This document shows positions 44,393 through 52,813 of a DNA stretch of 64,000 bases, one piece after another. Under the pieces are notes generated by a model. That model was given only the letters and a program-made list of their open reading frames with translations. It was not told the DNA's origin and did not search any database. The DNA lies in the NCBI RefSeq assembly GCF_002101785.1, contig NZ_LQPJ01000115.1, positions 1 through 64,000 on the forward strand, written 5' to 3'. Made by a program: the position numbers and the translations under genes. This DNA is from Mycobacterium palustre (lineage in GTDB: Bacteria; Actinomycetota; Actinomycetes; Mycobacteriales; Mycobacteriaceae). Position 1 is the first letter of the stretch. Each line of letters begins with the position of its first letter.

Positions 44393-45160
44393 GTGGAGAA
44401 GCGGCTGATCGCGCGCGGTCTGCTGGCCGGCGCAGTCGGGGCCGTGCTGGCGTTCCTGTTCGCGCGCGTCTGCGCCGAGCCGGCGATCGGCCGCGCGATC
44501 GCCTTCGAGGATGGCCGCGCCGACGCCGAAAACGCCCACGGTGTGCACGAGCACGGCGCGGAGCTGTTCACTCGCGGGGTGCAGGCCAACGCCGGCTTGG
44601 GATTCGGGGTGCTGATCTTCGGTGTCGCGATGGGCGCCCTGCTCGCGGTGGTGTTCTGCGTCCTCGCCGGCCGCGCGAGGGGCATTGGGGCGCGCCGGCT
44701 TTCGCTGCTGTTGGCGGCGGGCGCCTTCGTCGCGGTGTATCTGGTGCCGTTCGTCAAATACCCGCCCAACCCGCCGGCGGTGGGCCAGGCCGACACAATC
44801 CGCGCGCGCACCGGCTGGTATCTGGTGATGGTGCTGGCATCAGTGGTGCTCGCGGCGGGCGCCGTGTGGCTGGCGCGCCGCCTCGATGCCCGGCTCGGCG
44901 CATGGAACGGAACGCTGGTCGCGGCGGGGGCTTATTTGGTGGCCGTCGCGGTAGTCGGGGTGGTGCTGCCCGCCGTCGACGAGACGCCCGGCCCGTTGCG
45001 CGACGCCTCCGGCGCGATCGCGTATCCGGGCTTTCCCGCCGACGTGCTCTACGAGTTCAGGTTGGTCTCGCTGGGCGCGCAGCTGGTGTTGTGGGCCGCC
45101 ATCGGTTTGGTGTTCGGGACGCTTGCCCGACGGGCGCTGGAGGAACGAGTCCCCGCGTGA
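44393..45160 (+). CDS. cbtA: Cobalt transporter subunit CbtA
   Basis: About 255 aa with five or six membrane helices. The first loop carries conserved His residues (ENAHGVHEHGAELF), and FVKYPPNPPAVG is a family signature. Imports Co2+ for cobalamin synthesis with CbtB, under the riboswitch. GTG at 44393, almost contiguous with cbtB. Its stop overlaps the phosphatase start (GTGA). Confidence 0.9.
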   Translation: MEKRLIARGLLAGAVGAVLAFLFARVCAEPAIGRAIAFEDGRADAENAHGVHEHGAELFTRGVQANAGLGFGVLIFGVAMGALLAVVFCVLAGRARGIGARRLSLLLAAGAFVAVYLVPFVKYPPNPPAVGQADTIRARTGWYLVMVLASVVLAAGAVWLARRLDARLGAWNGTLVAAGAYLVAVAVVGVVLPAVDETPGPLRDASGAIAYPGFPADVLYEFRLVSLGAQLVLWAAIGLVFGTLARRALEERVPA

Positions 45161-45690
45161 GCGGCGTCGTCCGGCTGACGATGGTCTCGCACGCGATGAC
45201 CGACGCCATGGCCGCCGGGCGTTTTCCCGCCGACGAACCCCTGAACGACATCGGCGGGCGGCGGGTGAAAAGCCTTGACACCAAAGCCGACAACCGTCAC
45301 CTGACCGCACCCGAGCGCCGTGCCCGCCAAACCGCGCAACTGTTGGGGCTGCGCGCCGACACGGAGCCCCGGCTGGCCGACCTCGACTGCGGGCAGTGGC
45401 GCGGGCGCACGCTCAAACAGCTCAGCCCCGAAGACCTCGCGGCGTGGCTGACCGAACCGGCCCGCGCGCCGCATGGCGGTGAGTCGATCGTCGAGCTGAT
45501 CCAGCGGGTGGCCGGCTGGCTGGAGTCACTCACCGAGCACACGGTCGCGGTGACCCATCCGGCGGTGATCCGGGCCGCCATCCTGCACGCCCTCGCCGCG
45601 CCGCCGACCGCCTTCTGGCGCATCGACATTGCGCCGGTCAGCTGCACGGTGCTGCATTTCCGTGACGGCCGCTGGACGCTGCGTTTGTGA
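45157..45690 (+). CDS. Histidine phosphatase-family protein with atypical SHA motif, in the cobalt operon
   Basis: 177 aa phosphoglycerate-mutase-like fold. The catalytic histidine occurs in MVSHAMTD, so the usual RHG(E) reads SHA. The other landmarks are normal: RRARQTAQLLG (second Arg), LDCGQWRG, GGESIVELIQRV and the second His in VTHPAVIRAA. Coupling to cbtA (overlapping start) and control by the B12 riboswitch suggest a role in cobalamin metabolism, such as CobC-like alpha-ribazole phosphate dephosphorylation, or in metal uptake. That is inference; loss of the first Arg may reduce or alter phosphatase activity. Confidence 0.8.
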   Translation: MSGVVRLTMVSHAMTDAMAAGRFPADEPLNDIGGRRVKSLDTKADNRHLTAPERRARQTAQLLGLRADTEPRLADLDCGQWRGRTLKQLSPEDLAAWLTEPARAPHGGESIVELIQRVAGWLESLTEHTVAVTHPAVIRAAILHALAAPPTAFWRIDIAPVSCTVLHFRDGRWTLRL

Positions 45691-45742
45691 CGTGGTCATT
45701 TCACCGGGATCGGAGACGTCCAGAACGACGGCGCCCGCGCCG

Positions 45743-47107
45743 CTAGCGCGGTGCAATAAGCGCAAAGACCTGCTTGGCGACCTGCAACATCCAGCCCGTG
45801 ACGTTCGGCCCGTGATCGCGGGGCCAGTTCAGCTGGAAGCTGACCACCCACGGCTGGCCGGTCTTGTCGACGGCGTACCAGCTGAACGTCAGATCACCGG
45901 GCAGGCCACCGGCTTTCGCACCGATGTACGGCCACACGTTGCGGTCGAGCTGGATACCCGACACCGCCGAGAGGATCTGCCGGACCGGCGCCGCCGCGCC
46001 GACCGCGTCGGCCTGCAGCGCCGCGTGGACGCGGCAGATGTCCTCGGCGTTGCCGTACCACTCCGCGCCGAAGCTCGAGGCCGGGGTGTGCGCGCGAGTC
46101 GGATCCGGATGATACGGAGTCGAATTCGCCTGCTCCAGCAGCCGGGCGCGGACTTGGGGCGATCCGCGCTTCCATTGGTCACGCAGATCCGGCTGACCCC
46201 AGCCGACGGAAAACAGCTCGTACATGGTGGGAAACGGCGTCATGCTGGCCGGGTCGTGATGGCCGGCGGTGACGAGCGCGTCCTCGACGGCGTGGGTGCC
46301 CATCCGCTCGATCAGCAGGTCCGTGGCCATGTTGTCGCTCGTGGCGATCATTTTCTCCGCCGCCGTGCGGACCGAAACATGGTCTCCCGCAGTCAAAGCC
46401 AGGCCAGACGAGCCCACGGCCGTGCTCTTGTCGGTGACTGTCATCTGGTCGTCCCACGACACGGTCCCGCTTTTGACCGCACCGGCCAGGGCGTGCAGCA
46501 CGTACAGCTTGAAAATCGATGCCAGCGGCAAGGATTCGCCGGTGTTGGTTCCGGCGACCGGGTCGCAGTGCCCGTCGTCGACCTTGGCGACCTGGTACGA
46601 ATAGCGGGCGCCGGTCTTACCCAACACCGCGTCGACGTCGTGCCACGAGCTGACCTTCGGCGCCTGGGTGTCGACGTCGAACCGGTCGACGCGGCCGTCG
46701 TCGTCGGTGTGTATCCGGATGTCTTGTCGCGCGCCGTACGAAGAGATCAGGTGCAGCGTGGCCACGCTGGCGCTGATGTCCACGCCGTCGAGGGTGAAGG
46801 GGCGGTCCCACCACAACCCCTCCATGGTGGTTTTGACCGTGTCGACCTTGTCGGGCGCGGCCAAGGTGCCGACCCCGATTGGGCCGATGGGCCAGTCGGA
46901 GTTGAGCATGTCCAGCGTCTGCTGCGCCCGGATGCCGGGGGGCGTCCGGGTGTCAATCTGGCGGCCCGGATCCGCGGCGTTCGCATGCGGGGAGGGGGGC
47001 GGTGCGCAACCCGGCGCCAGGGTCACCACCAGTGCCGCGGCGGCGCTCAACGCCGCGACGCGGCGCCGCGCCGGCCGAGCGCTAGTCAGTCTGGTCGTTC
47101 CCGGCAA
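45743..47107 (-). CDS. lpqF: Beta-lactamase-like serine hydrolase lipoprotein LpqF
   Basis: About 454 aa exported lipoprotein (lipobox LAPGC near residue 33 from the TTG start). An N-terminal domain precedes a class A beta-lactamase fold: SIFK (SxxK nucleophile, in LPLASIFKLYVL), SDN (in ATSDNMATDLL), and KAG in place of KTG (GAKAGGLPGD). It matches M. tuberculosis LpqF (Rv3593, 452 aa). The TTG at 47107, inside the end of mhuD, gives this length; the frame is open to 47176. Roles proposed for Rv3593 lie in the envelope; activity here is unproven. Confidence 0.87.
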   Translation of the reverse strand: MPGTTRLTSARPARRRVAALSAAAALVVTLAPGCAPPPSPHANAADPGRQIDTRTPPGIRAQQTLDMLNSDWPIGPIGVGTLAAPDKVDTVKTTMEGLWWDRPFTLDGVDISASVATLHLISSYGARQDIRIHTDDDGRVDRFDVDTQAPKVSSWHDVDAVLGKTGARYSYQVAKVDDGHCDPVAGTNTGESLPLASIFKLYVLHALAGAVKSGTVSWDDQMTVTDKSTAVGSSGLALTAGDHVSVRTAAEKMIATSDNMATDLLIERMGTHAVEDALVTAGHHDPASMTPFPTMYELFSVGWGQPDLRDQWKRGSPQVRARLLEQANSTPYHPDPTRAHTPASSFGAEWYGNAEDICRVHAALQADAVGAAAPVRQILSAVSGIQLDRNVWPYIGAKAGGLPGDLTFSWYAVDKTGQPWVVSFQLNWPRDHGPNVTGWMLQVAKQVFALIAPR

Positions 47108-47402
47108 CGTCCAGCACGACCTCGAATTCCAGCAGCGATGCGCCAGTCGCCACCGGGTCGGCGCGGTGCCCGGCATGGGCCTCGATGGCGGGGCCGGTCG
47201 CCCACGCCTGGAACGCCTCGTCGGACTCCCAGTGCGTCAGCACGAAGTAGCGGTCCTCGCCCTTGATCGGGCGTAGCAGCTGGAAGCCGAGGAAGCCGGG
47301 TTGGTTCTCCACGGCGTGCGCGCGGTGGGCGAACCGCTTTTCCAGTTCGGGACCGGCATCCGCCGGAACCTCGATTGCGTTAATCTTCACCACTTGCGGC
47401 AT
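47082..47402 (-). CDS. mhuD: Heme-degrading monooxygenase MhuD
   Basis: 106 aa ferredoxin-like alpha+beta barrel of the antibiotic-biosynthesis-monooxygenase family. Key residues of MhuD are all present: Asn8 (Asn7 in M. tuberculosis), Trp67 and the heme-ligating His76, in WATGPAIEAHAGHRADPV. It opens heme to mycobilin and iron for iron acquisition from host heme. ATG at 47402. It overlaps lpqF by a few codons on the same strand, so the two are coupled, as Rv3592-Rv3593 are. One extra residue (Gln3) offsets the numbering. Confidence 0.95.
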   Translation of the reverse strand: MPQVVKINAIEVPADAGPELEKRFAHRAHAVENQPGFLGFQLLRPIKGEDRYFVLTHWESDEAFQAWATGPAIEAHAGHRADPVATGASLLEFEVVLDVAGNDQTD

Positions 47403-47465
47403 TCCGCTAGGCTACCGCGACCCTCCACTTGCCGGGATCGAGGGCGGGCCACGCAAGATGGTGTC

Positions 47466-48233
47466 ATGCCCAGCGATCTGCTGACCTGCCACGGAGGCCG
47501 CGGCGAACCGCTGGTGCTGGTCCACGGCCTGATGGGGCGGGGCACCACTTGGCCGCGTCAGCTTCCGTGGCTGACGCGGCTGGGCACCGTGTACACCTAC
47601 GACGCCCCGTGGCACCGCGGCCGTGACGTCGAGGATCCGCACCCGATCAGCACCGAACGCTTCGTGGCCGACCTGGCCGAGGCGGTCGCCGGGGTGGGTG
47701 CGCCGGCCAGGCTGGTCGGGCACTCCATGGGCGCATTGCATTCGTGGTGCCTGGCCGCCGATCACCCGGAGCTGGTTTCGGCGCTGGTGGTCGAGGACAT
47801 GGCGCCGGACTTCCGCGGCCGCACCACCGGGCCGTGGGAGCCGTGGCTGCACGCGCTGCCCGTCGAATTCGGTTCCGCCGAGCAGGTTTACGCCGAATTC
47901 GGGCCCGTCGCCGGGCGGTACTTCCTGGACGCCTTCGACCGCACCGAGACCGGTTGGCGGTTGCACGGCCACACCTCGCGATGGATCGAGATCGCCGCGG
48001 AGTGGGGCACCCGCGACTACTGGGCGCAGTGGCGAGACGCGCGGGTGCCGGCGCTGCTCATCGAGGCCGGCAACTCCGTCACCCCGCCGGGCCAGATGCG
48101 CACCATGGCCGAAACCGGTGCCGCCACTCGCTATCTGCGTGTCCCGCACGCCGGTCACCTGATCCACGACGAGGCGCCTGAGGCGTACCGCCAAGCGGTC
48201 GAGTCGTTCCTGAGCGTCACCGCCGACCGGTGA
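47466..48233 (+). CDS. Alpha/beta hydrolase (Rv3591c-like)
   Basis: 255 aa. HGLMGRG oxyanion loop, nucleophile Ser in VGHSMGALHSW (about residue 86), acid probably the Asp in VEDMAPDF or Glu in IEAGNSV, and His in VPHAGHLIHDEAPE. Substrate unknown; the lack of signal peptide suggests a cytoplasmic esterase or hydrolase. ATG at 47466, divergent from mhuD with 63 bases between. It keeps its M. tuberculosis position next to mhuD; the gene expected next (PE_PGRS58) is replaced by the hydrogenase-like cluster. Confidence 0.88.
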   Translation: MPSDLLTCHGGRGEPLVLVHGLMGRGTTWPRQLPWLTRLGTVYTYDAPWHRGRDVEDPHPISTERFVADLAEAVAGVGAPARLVGHSMGALHSWCLAADHPELVSALVVEDMAPDFRGRTTGPWEPWLHALPVEFGSAEQVYAEFGPVAGRYFLDAFDRTETGWRLHGHTSRWIEIAAEWGTRDYWAQWRDARVPALLIEAGNSVTPPGQMRTMAETGAATRYLRVPHAGHLIHDEAPEAYRQAVESFLSVTADR

Positions 48234-48404
48234 GGCCCACCGCCACGACCGTACTGATGGGATTTCGGCAGCCCGAGGTGGCGGCGACGAGCACGGTGGC
48301 GTGCCGGCTGCGGCGATGAACCGGCCCGGGTGGGCCCGAAGCCGCACACCTGATAAGTTCTTCAACTGTTAAAACGTAGGAATTATCGAGTCTTCAGGAG
48401 AACT

Positions 48405-48743
48405 GTGGTGTCCGAGCCGCTCAACAAGGTCAAGGCCGAGTTCTTCAAGACGTTGGGCCATCCGGCGCGCATCAGGGTTCTCGAGCTTCTCGTCACCGGG
48501 GACAAAACGGTCGCCGAACTGCTACCCGAGGTCGGGCTGGAGTCGTCGAATCTGTCCCAGCAGTTGGGCGTGTTGCGCCGCGCCGGTGTTGTCGACGCGC
48601 ACCGAGACGGCAACACGATGATCTACTCGCTCGCCTCACCCGATATCGCCGAACTGCTCTTGGTGGCCCGCAAGGCGCTCACCGGGGTGCTCAGCGACCG
48701 TGTGGCGGTGTTGGAGGACCTGCGCGCCGGAAGCGCGCAGTAG
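48405..48743 (+). CDS. ArsR/SmtB-family transcriptional regulator (Rv0081-like)
   Basis: 112 aa winged helix-turn-helix. Recognition region ESSNLSQQLGVLRRAGVV, wing DAHRDGNTMIYS. It contains no cysteine, so the classical ArsR metal-thiolate sites are absent. It matches M. tuberculosis Rv0081, a redox/hypoxia network hub that regulates the following hyc genes. GTG start at 48405 (a second GTG follows at once). The 171-base region upstream has an AT-rich segment (about 48352-48395) likely to hold the promoter; no DosR box is evident. Five bases from the next gene. Confidence 0.9.
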   Translation: MVSEPLNKVKAEFFKTLGHPARIRVLELLVTGDKTVAELLPEVGLESSNLSQQLGVLRRAGVVDAHRDGNTMIYSLASPDIAELLLVARKALTGVLSDRVAVLEDLRAGSAQ

Positions 48744-48748
48744 CGGCC

Positions 48749-49228
48749 ATGGGTTGGATTCGTAAGGCGTTTGCCATCGGTCGGATCGCCGAGCCGGCCC
48801 CCGCCCGGCCGCCGCTGACAGCGGAACCTATTGCGGGAGTGCGTGGTTCGCTGCAACTCCGACACGTCGATGCCGGTTCGTGCAACGCCTGTGAGGTGGA
48901 GGTCTCGGGCGCGTTCGGGCCGGTATATGACGCCGAGCGGTTCGGCGCCCGGTTGGTGGCCTCGCCGCGCCACGCGGACGCGCTGCTGGTGACCGGTGTC
49001 GTGACCCGAAACATGGCGGGGCCCTTGAGGGCAACGCTCGAGGCGACGCCGCACCCGCGGCGGGTGATCGCCTGCGGGGATTGCGCCTGCAACGGCGGCG
49101 TGTTCACCGACGGCTATGGCGTGGTCGGCGCGGTGGCGGACGTGGTGCCCGTCGATCTGGAAATACCCGGATGTCCGCCGACCCCGGCGGAGATCGTCGC
49201 GGCGCTGAGATCGGTCACCGGCAAGTGA
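48749..49228 (+). CDS. NuoB/HycG-like iron-sulfur small subunit (Rv0082-like)
   Basis: 159 aa. Cysteine pattern for one [4Fe-4S] cluster is intact: Cys45 and Cys48 (GSCNACEVE), Cys112 (GDC) and Cys142 (PGCPP). It would be the electron-transfer small subunit of a membrane-bound complex-I-like or hydrogenase-4-like enzyme. ATG at 48749; the stop overlaps the next gene's GTG. Together with the large subunit (hycE) it forms the cytoplasmic arm. The partner lacks Ni ligands, so electron transfer rather than H2 chemistry is likely. Confidence 0.9.
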   Translation: MGWIRKAFAIGRIAEPAPARPPLTAEPIAGVRGSLQLRHVDAGSCNACEVEVSGAFGPVYDAERFGARLVASPRHADALLVTGVVTRNMAGPLRATLEATPHPRRVIACGDCACNGGVFTDGYGVVGAVADVVPVDLEIPGCPPTPAEIVAALRSVTGK

Positions 49229-51198
49229 CCGCCGCACTGGCGACCGAGGCGGCACCCGCGCCAGATCCGATGGTCAGCAAGGACTTTGGGCCCTTCATTG
49301 CGGGAGTGCTGACGTCGTTGCTGGGGGGCCTGGGCCTGTGGGCGGGGTTGCTGGGGGTGTCGGGGTCGGTTCGTTCGGTGCGGATCGGCTGGTTGGTTCC
49401 CCTTTCCGGGGTGCAGCTGAACCTGGACCCGTTGGGCGGGTTCTTCATGACCATCACCGGCGCGGTCATGGTCGCCGTCGGGATGTACGTGATCGGCTAC
49501 GGCCGTCACGGGCACCTGAGCCGGTTCGCCCTTGCGGTGCTGCCGGCGTTCGGCGCGGCGATGCTGCTGCTGCCCGCCGCGGGCTCGGTGACCACCTTCC
49601 TGCTGGCCTGGGAGCTGATGGCGGTCACGTCGCTGGTGCTGGTGCTGGCCGATCACACCCGACCGGAGGTTCGGTCCGCCGCGCTGGTGTACGCGGTCAT
49701 GACGCAGGCGGGGTTCGCGGTGATCCTGGTCGGACTGATGGTGCTGGCCGCGGCCGGGCACGCGGACCGGTTCGCCGATTTCCGAAGCGTTCCGGACGGC
49801 GTGCGCACTGCGGTCTTCCTGTTGACGGTGGCGGGGTTCGGGTCGAAGGCCGGGCTGGTGCCCCTGCACGCCTGGCTGCCGCGCGCCCACCCGGAGGCCC
49901 CCAGCGCGGTGTCGGCGCTGATGAGCGCGGCCATGGTCAACATGGGCGTGTACGGCATCTGCCGCGTCGACCTGCAGCTGCTGGGCCCGGGACCACGGTG
50001 GTGGGGACTCGTGTTGATGGTCTTCGGCGGGGCGTCGGCGCTTTACGGCGTCGTCGAGGCTTCGGTCGCCACGGATCTCAAACGGCTGCTTGCCTATTCG
50101 ACGACCGAGAACCTGGGCTTGGTCACGCTGGCCTTGGGCGCGGCGACGTTGTTCGCGGCCTCGGGCGCGCACGCACAGGCGACGATCGCCGCGGCCGCGG
50201 CCATGCTGCACCTGGTCGCGCACGCCGCGTTCAAGAGCCTCGGGTTCATGGCCGCCGGCTCGGTCCTGGTCGCCACCGGCCTGCGCGACCTTGACCGGCT
50301 GGGTGGGCTGGCCCGCCGAATGCCGTTGACCACCACCATGTTCGGGGTGGCCGCCCTGGGGGCGTGCGGGCTCCCCCTGGGCGCCGGCTTCGTCAGCGAA
50401 TGGCTGCTCGTCCAGTCGCTGATCCACACCGCGCCCGGGCCCGGCACCGTTTTGGCGCTGGCCGCGCCGCTGGCGGTGGGCGCGGTCGCCCTCACCACGG
50501 GGGTGGGGGTCGCCGCGATGGTCAAGGCGTTCGGCATCGGATTCCTCGCACGGCCGCGCGACCCGCGGGCCGCCCGGGCGAGCGAGGCTCCCCGCGCGAT
50601 GCTGGCCGGCATGGTCGCCGCGGCGGCCGGTTGCGTCGTGCTGGCGGTGGCGCCGTCGGTGGTGGCACCCGCGCTGCGTCGGGTGATCGCCGCGCTGCCG
50701 GCCGGCCGCGCCGTGCAATTGGGCGATTTCGGTGCCGTGGTGCGCCTGCCGCTGTTGCAGGGTTCGATCGCGCCCGCGGTGATTGCCGGCGGTGTCTGCG
50801 TTGCGTCAGCGACCGTCGCGGTGGTGTCCCGGTGCCGGCGGGGCCGACCGGCTCCGGTGACATCGCCGCTATGGGCTTGCGGCGCAGACGGTCTCACCGC
50901 CCGGATGGAATACACGGCGACCTCTTTTGCCGAGCCGCTGCAACGGATCTTCGACGATGTCCTGCGCCCCGACACCGATATCGAGATCACCCACGTCGCC
51001 GAATCGCGGTATCTGGCCGACAAGATCACGTTCCGAACCCGGATCGCCGACGCCATCGAGGAGCGCCTGTACGCGCCGGTGACCCGGGCGGTGCGGGCCG
51101 CGGCCGAAGCGGTGCGGCGCGCCCACAACGGCAGCGTGCACCTGTATTTGTCCTACGGCGCGCTGGGCGTGCTGATCGTGCTGGTGGTCGCCCGATGA
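49225..51198 (+). CDS. Proton-antiporter-like membrane subunit, HyfB/NuoL type (Rv0083-like)
   Basis: About 657 aa with 15 or so membrane helices. Antiporter-family signatures: FLLAWELMAVTSLVLV, SKAGLVPLHAWLPRAHPEAPS and KRLLAYSTTENLGLV, with the conserved Lys and Glu used in proton pumping. The C-terminal part (about 555-640) is a hydrophilic extension ending in one more helix, as in HyfB/HycC. GTG at 49225 overlaps the small-subunit stop. Likely a proton- or sodium-translocating module. Confidence 0.9.
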   Translation: MTAALATEAAPAPDPMVSKDFGPFIAGVLTSLLGGLGLWAGLLGVSGSVRSVRIGWLVPLSGVQLNLDPLGGFFMTITGAVMVAVGMYVIGYGRHGHLSRFALAVLPAFGAAMLLLPAAGSVTTFLLAWELMAVTSLVLVLADHTRPEVRSAALVYAVMTQAGFAVILVGLMVLAAAGHADRFADFRSVPDGVRTAVFLLTVAGFGSKAGLVPLHAWLPRAHPEAPSAVSALMSAAMVNMGVYGICRVDLQLLGPGPRWWGLVLMVFGGASALYGVVEASVATDLKRLLAYSTTENLGLVTLALGAATLFAASGAHAQATIAAAAAMLHLVAHAAFKSLGFMAAGSVLVATGLRDLDRLGGLARRMPLTTTMFGVAALGACGLPLGAGFVSEWLLVQSLIHTAPGPGTVLALAAPLAVGAVALTTGVGVAAMVKAFGIGFLARPRDPRAARASEAPRAMLAGMVAAAAGCVVLAVAPSVVAPALRRVIAALPAGRAVQLGDFGAVVRLPLLQGSIAPAVIAGGVCVASATVAVVSRCRRGRPAPVTSPLWACGADGLTARMEYTATSFAEPLQRIFDDVLRPDTDIEITHVAESRYLADKITFRTRIADAIEERLYAPVTRAVRAAAEAVRRAHNGSVHLYLSYGALGVLIVLVVAR

Positions 51199-52154
51199 AC
51201 GTCCTGAGCTATCTCGCGGGTGCGGCGCAGATCGGCGCGGTGGCCGCCGGGGCGCCGCTGGTGGTCGGCCTGACCCGGCAGGTGCACGCGCGCTGGGAGG
51301 GCCGCGCCGGTGCCGGCGTCATGCAGCCGTGGCGCGACATACTCAAACAGCTTGGCAAGCAACGGGTCACGCCGACCGGCACCACGGTGGTGTTCGCGGC
51401 CGCGCCCGCCGTGGTCGCGGGTTCGACGTTGCTGATCGCCGCGATCGCGCCGTTGGTCGCCACGGGGTCTCCGCTGGACGCCAGCGCCGACCTGTTCGCG
51501 ATCGTCGGCCTGTTGTTCGTGGGCACCGTCGCGCTGACCCTGGCCGGCATCGACACCGGCACCTCGTTCGGCGGGATGGGCGCCAGCCGCGAGATCACCA
51601 TCGCCGCGCTGGTCGAACCCACCATCCTGCTCGCCGTGTTCGCGCTGTCCATGCCGGCCGGGTCGGCCAATCTCGGTGCCCTGGTGGCGCATACGATGTC
51701 CCATCCGGACCAGTCGGTGTCGCTGGTCGCCGTGTTGGCGTTCGCGGCGCTGGCGATCGTGATCGTCGCCGAGACCGGTCGGCTGCCGGTGGACAATCCG
51801 GCCACCCATCTCGAACTGACCATGGTGCATGAGGCGATGGTGCTGGAATACGCCGGTCCGCGCCTGGCGCTGGTCGAGTGGGCGGCCGGCATGCGGCTGA
51901 CCGTGCTGCTAGCGCTGCTGGCAAACCTGTTCGCGCCGTGGGGGATTGCCGGTGACCGGCCCGGCGTGGTGGACATTTTCGTCGGGGTTGCGGCGTTGGT
52001 GGCCAAGGTGGCGCTGCTGGCGGGGCTGCTCGCGACCGTCGAGGTGTTCGTCGCCAAGCTGCGCCTGTTCCGGGTGCCCGAACTGCTGGCCGGGTCGTTT
52101 CTGCTGTCGTTGCTCGCGGTCACGGCCGCCAACTTCTTCGCGGGGCCGGCATGA
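51195..52154 (+). CDS. hycD: NuoH/HyfC-like membrane subunit
   Basis: 319 aa with about eight helices. Complex I NuoH-type segments are seen: [13 protein letters not shown] near residue 45, the [20 protein letters not shown] loop (quinone-site/E-channel loop in NuoH), and [15 protein letters not shown]. It connects the hydrophilic arm to the antiporter-like subunits. Overlapping ATGA with both neighbours. Rv0084 ortholog. Confidence 0.93.
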   Translation: MNVLSYLAGAAQIGAVAAGAPLVVGLTRQVHARWEGRAGAGVMQPWRDILKQLGKQRVTPTGTTVVFAAAPAVVAGSTLLIAAIAPLVATGSPLDASADLFAIVGLLFVGTVALTLAGIDTGTSFGGMGASREITIAALVEPTILLAVFALSMPAGSANLGALVAHTMSHPDQSVSLVAVLAFAALAIVIVAETGRLPVDNPATHLELTMVHEAMVLEYAGPRLALVEWAAGMRLTVLLALLANLFAPWGIAGDRPGVVDIFVGVAALVAKVALLAGLLATVEVFVAKLRLFRVPELLAGSFLLSLLAVTAANFFAGPA

Positions 52155-52813
52155 CGTACGGCGGCTTCGCGGTGCTCATCGACCTGGCGGCCGGCGGCCT
52201 GATCCTGGCGGCGGTGTTGATCGTGTGGCGGCGCGACCTGGGGGCCATCATCCGGCTGCTGGCCTGCCAGGGCGTCGCCCTGGCGGCAATCCCCGTCGTG
52301 CGCGGCGCCTACGACGGCGACGGCGCACTCGTCGCCGTCGGCGCCGCCGTGCTGGTATTGCGGGGCGCGATACTGCCGCGGTTGCTGGCCCGGGCGATCG
52401 GGGCCGAGCCGCAGTCCCGGCGGGAATCCACCCCGCTGCTGAACACCGCCGCCTCGCTGTTGGTCGCGGCGGGGTTGACCCTGGTCGCGTTCGCCGCGGC
52501 CGAACCCTTGGTCAAGCTGCAGCCCGCCGCCTCCACGAATGCCGTTCCGGCCGCCACCGCCGTGGTGCTGATCGCGCTGTTCGTGATGGTCACACGGCGG
52601 CACGCGCTATCGCAGGCCGCCGGATTTCTGATGCTGGACAACGGGATTGCGGCCACAGCGTTCCTGCTGACCGCAGGGGTGCCGCTGGTGGTCGAACTCG
52701 GCGCCTCGCTGGACGTGCTATTCGCCGTCATCGTGATCGGGGTGCTGACCGGCCGGCTGTCCCGCGCCTTCGGCGGCGCCGACCTAGACGCGCTGCAGGA
52801 GCTGCACGACTGA
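52151..52813 (+). CDS. hycP: HyfE-like membrane subunit
   Basis: 220 aa, seven or so helices; HyfE family with NuoK-like C-terminal half ([18 protein letters not shown]). ATG at 52151 overlaps the hycD stop, and the end overlaps hycQ. Rv0085 ortholog. From base 52209 onward, this gene and everything to 58104 is duplicated in inverse orientation at the end of the window. Confidence 0.9.
   Translation: MTYGGFAVLIDLAAGGLILAAVLIVWRRDLGAIIRLLACQGVALAAIPVVRGAYDGDGALVAVGAAVLVLRGAILPRLLARAIGAEPQSRRESTPLLNTAASLLVAAGLTLVAFAAAEPLVKLQPAASTNAVPAATAVVLIALFVMVTRRHALSQAAGFLMLDNGIAATAFLLTAGVPLVVELGASLDVLFAVIVIGVLTGRLSRAFGGADLDALQELHD

Noticed and set aside
48234..48404. DosR box upstream of the Rv0081-like regulator
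   Set aside because: No sequence resembling the GGGACT-type 20-bp palindrome was found; only an AT-rich stretch.
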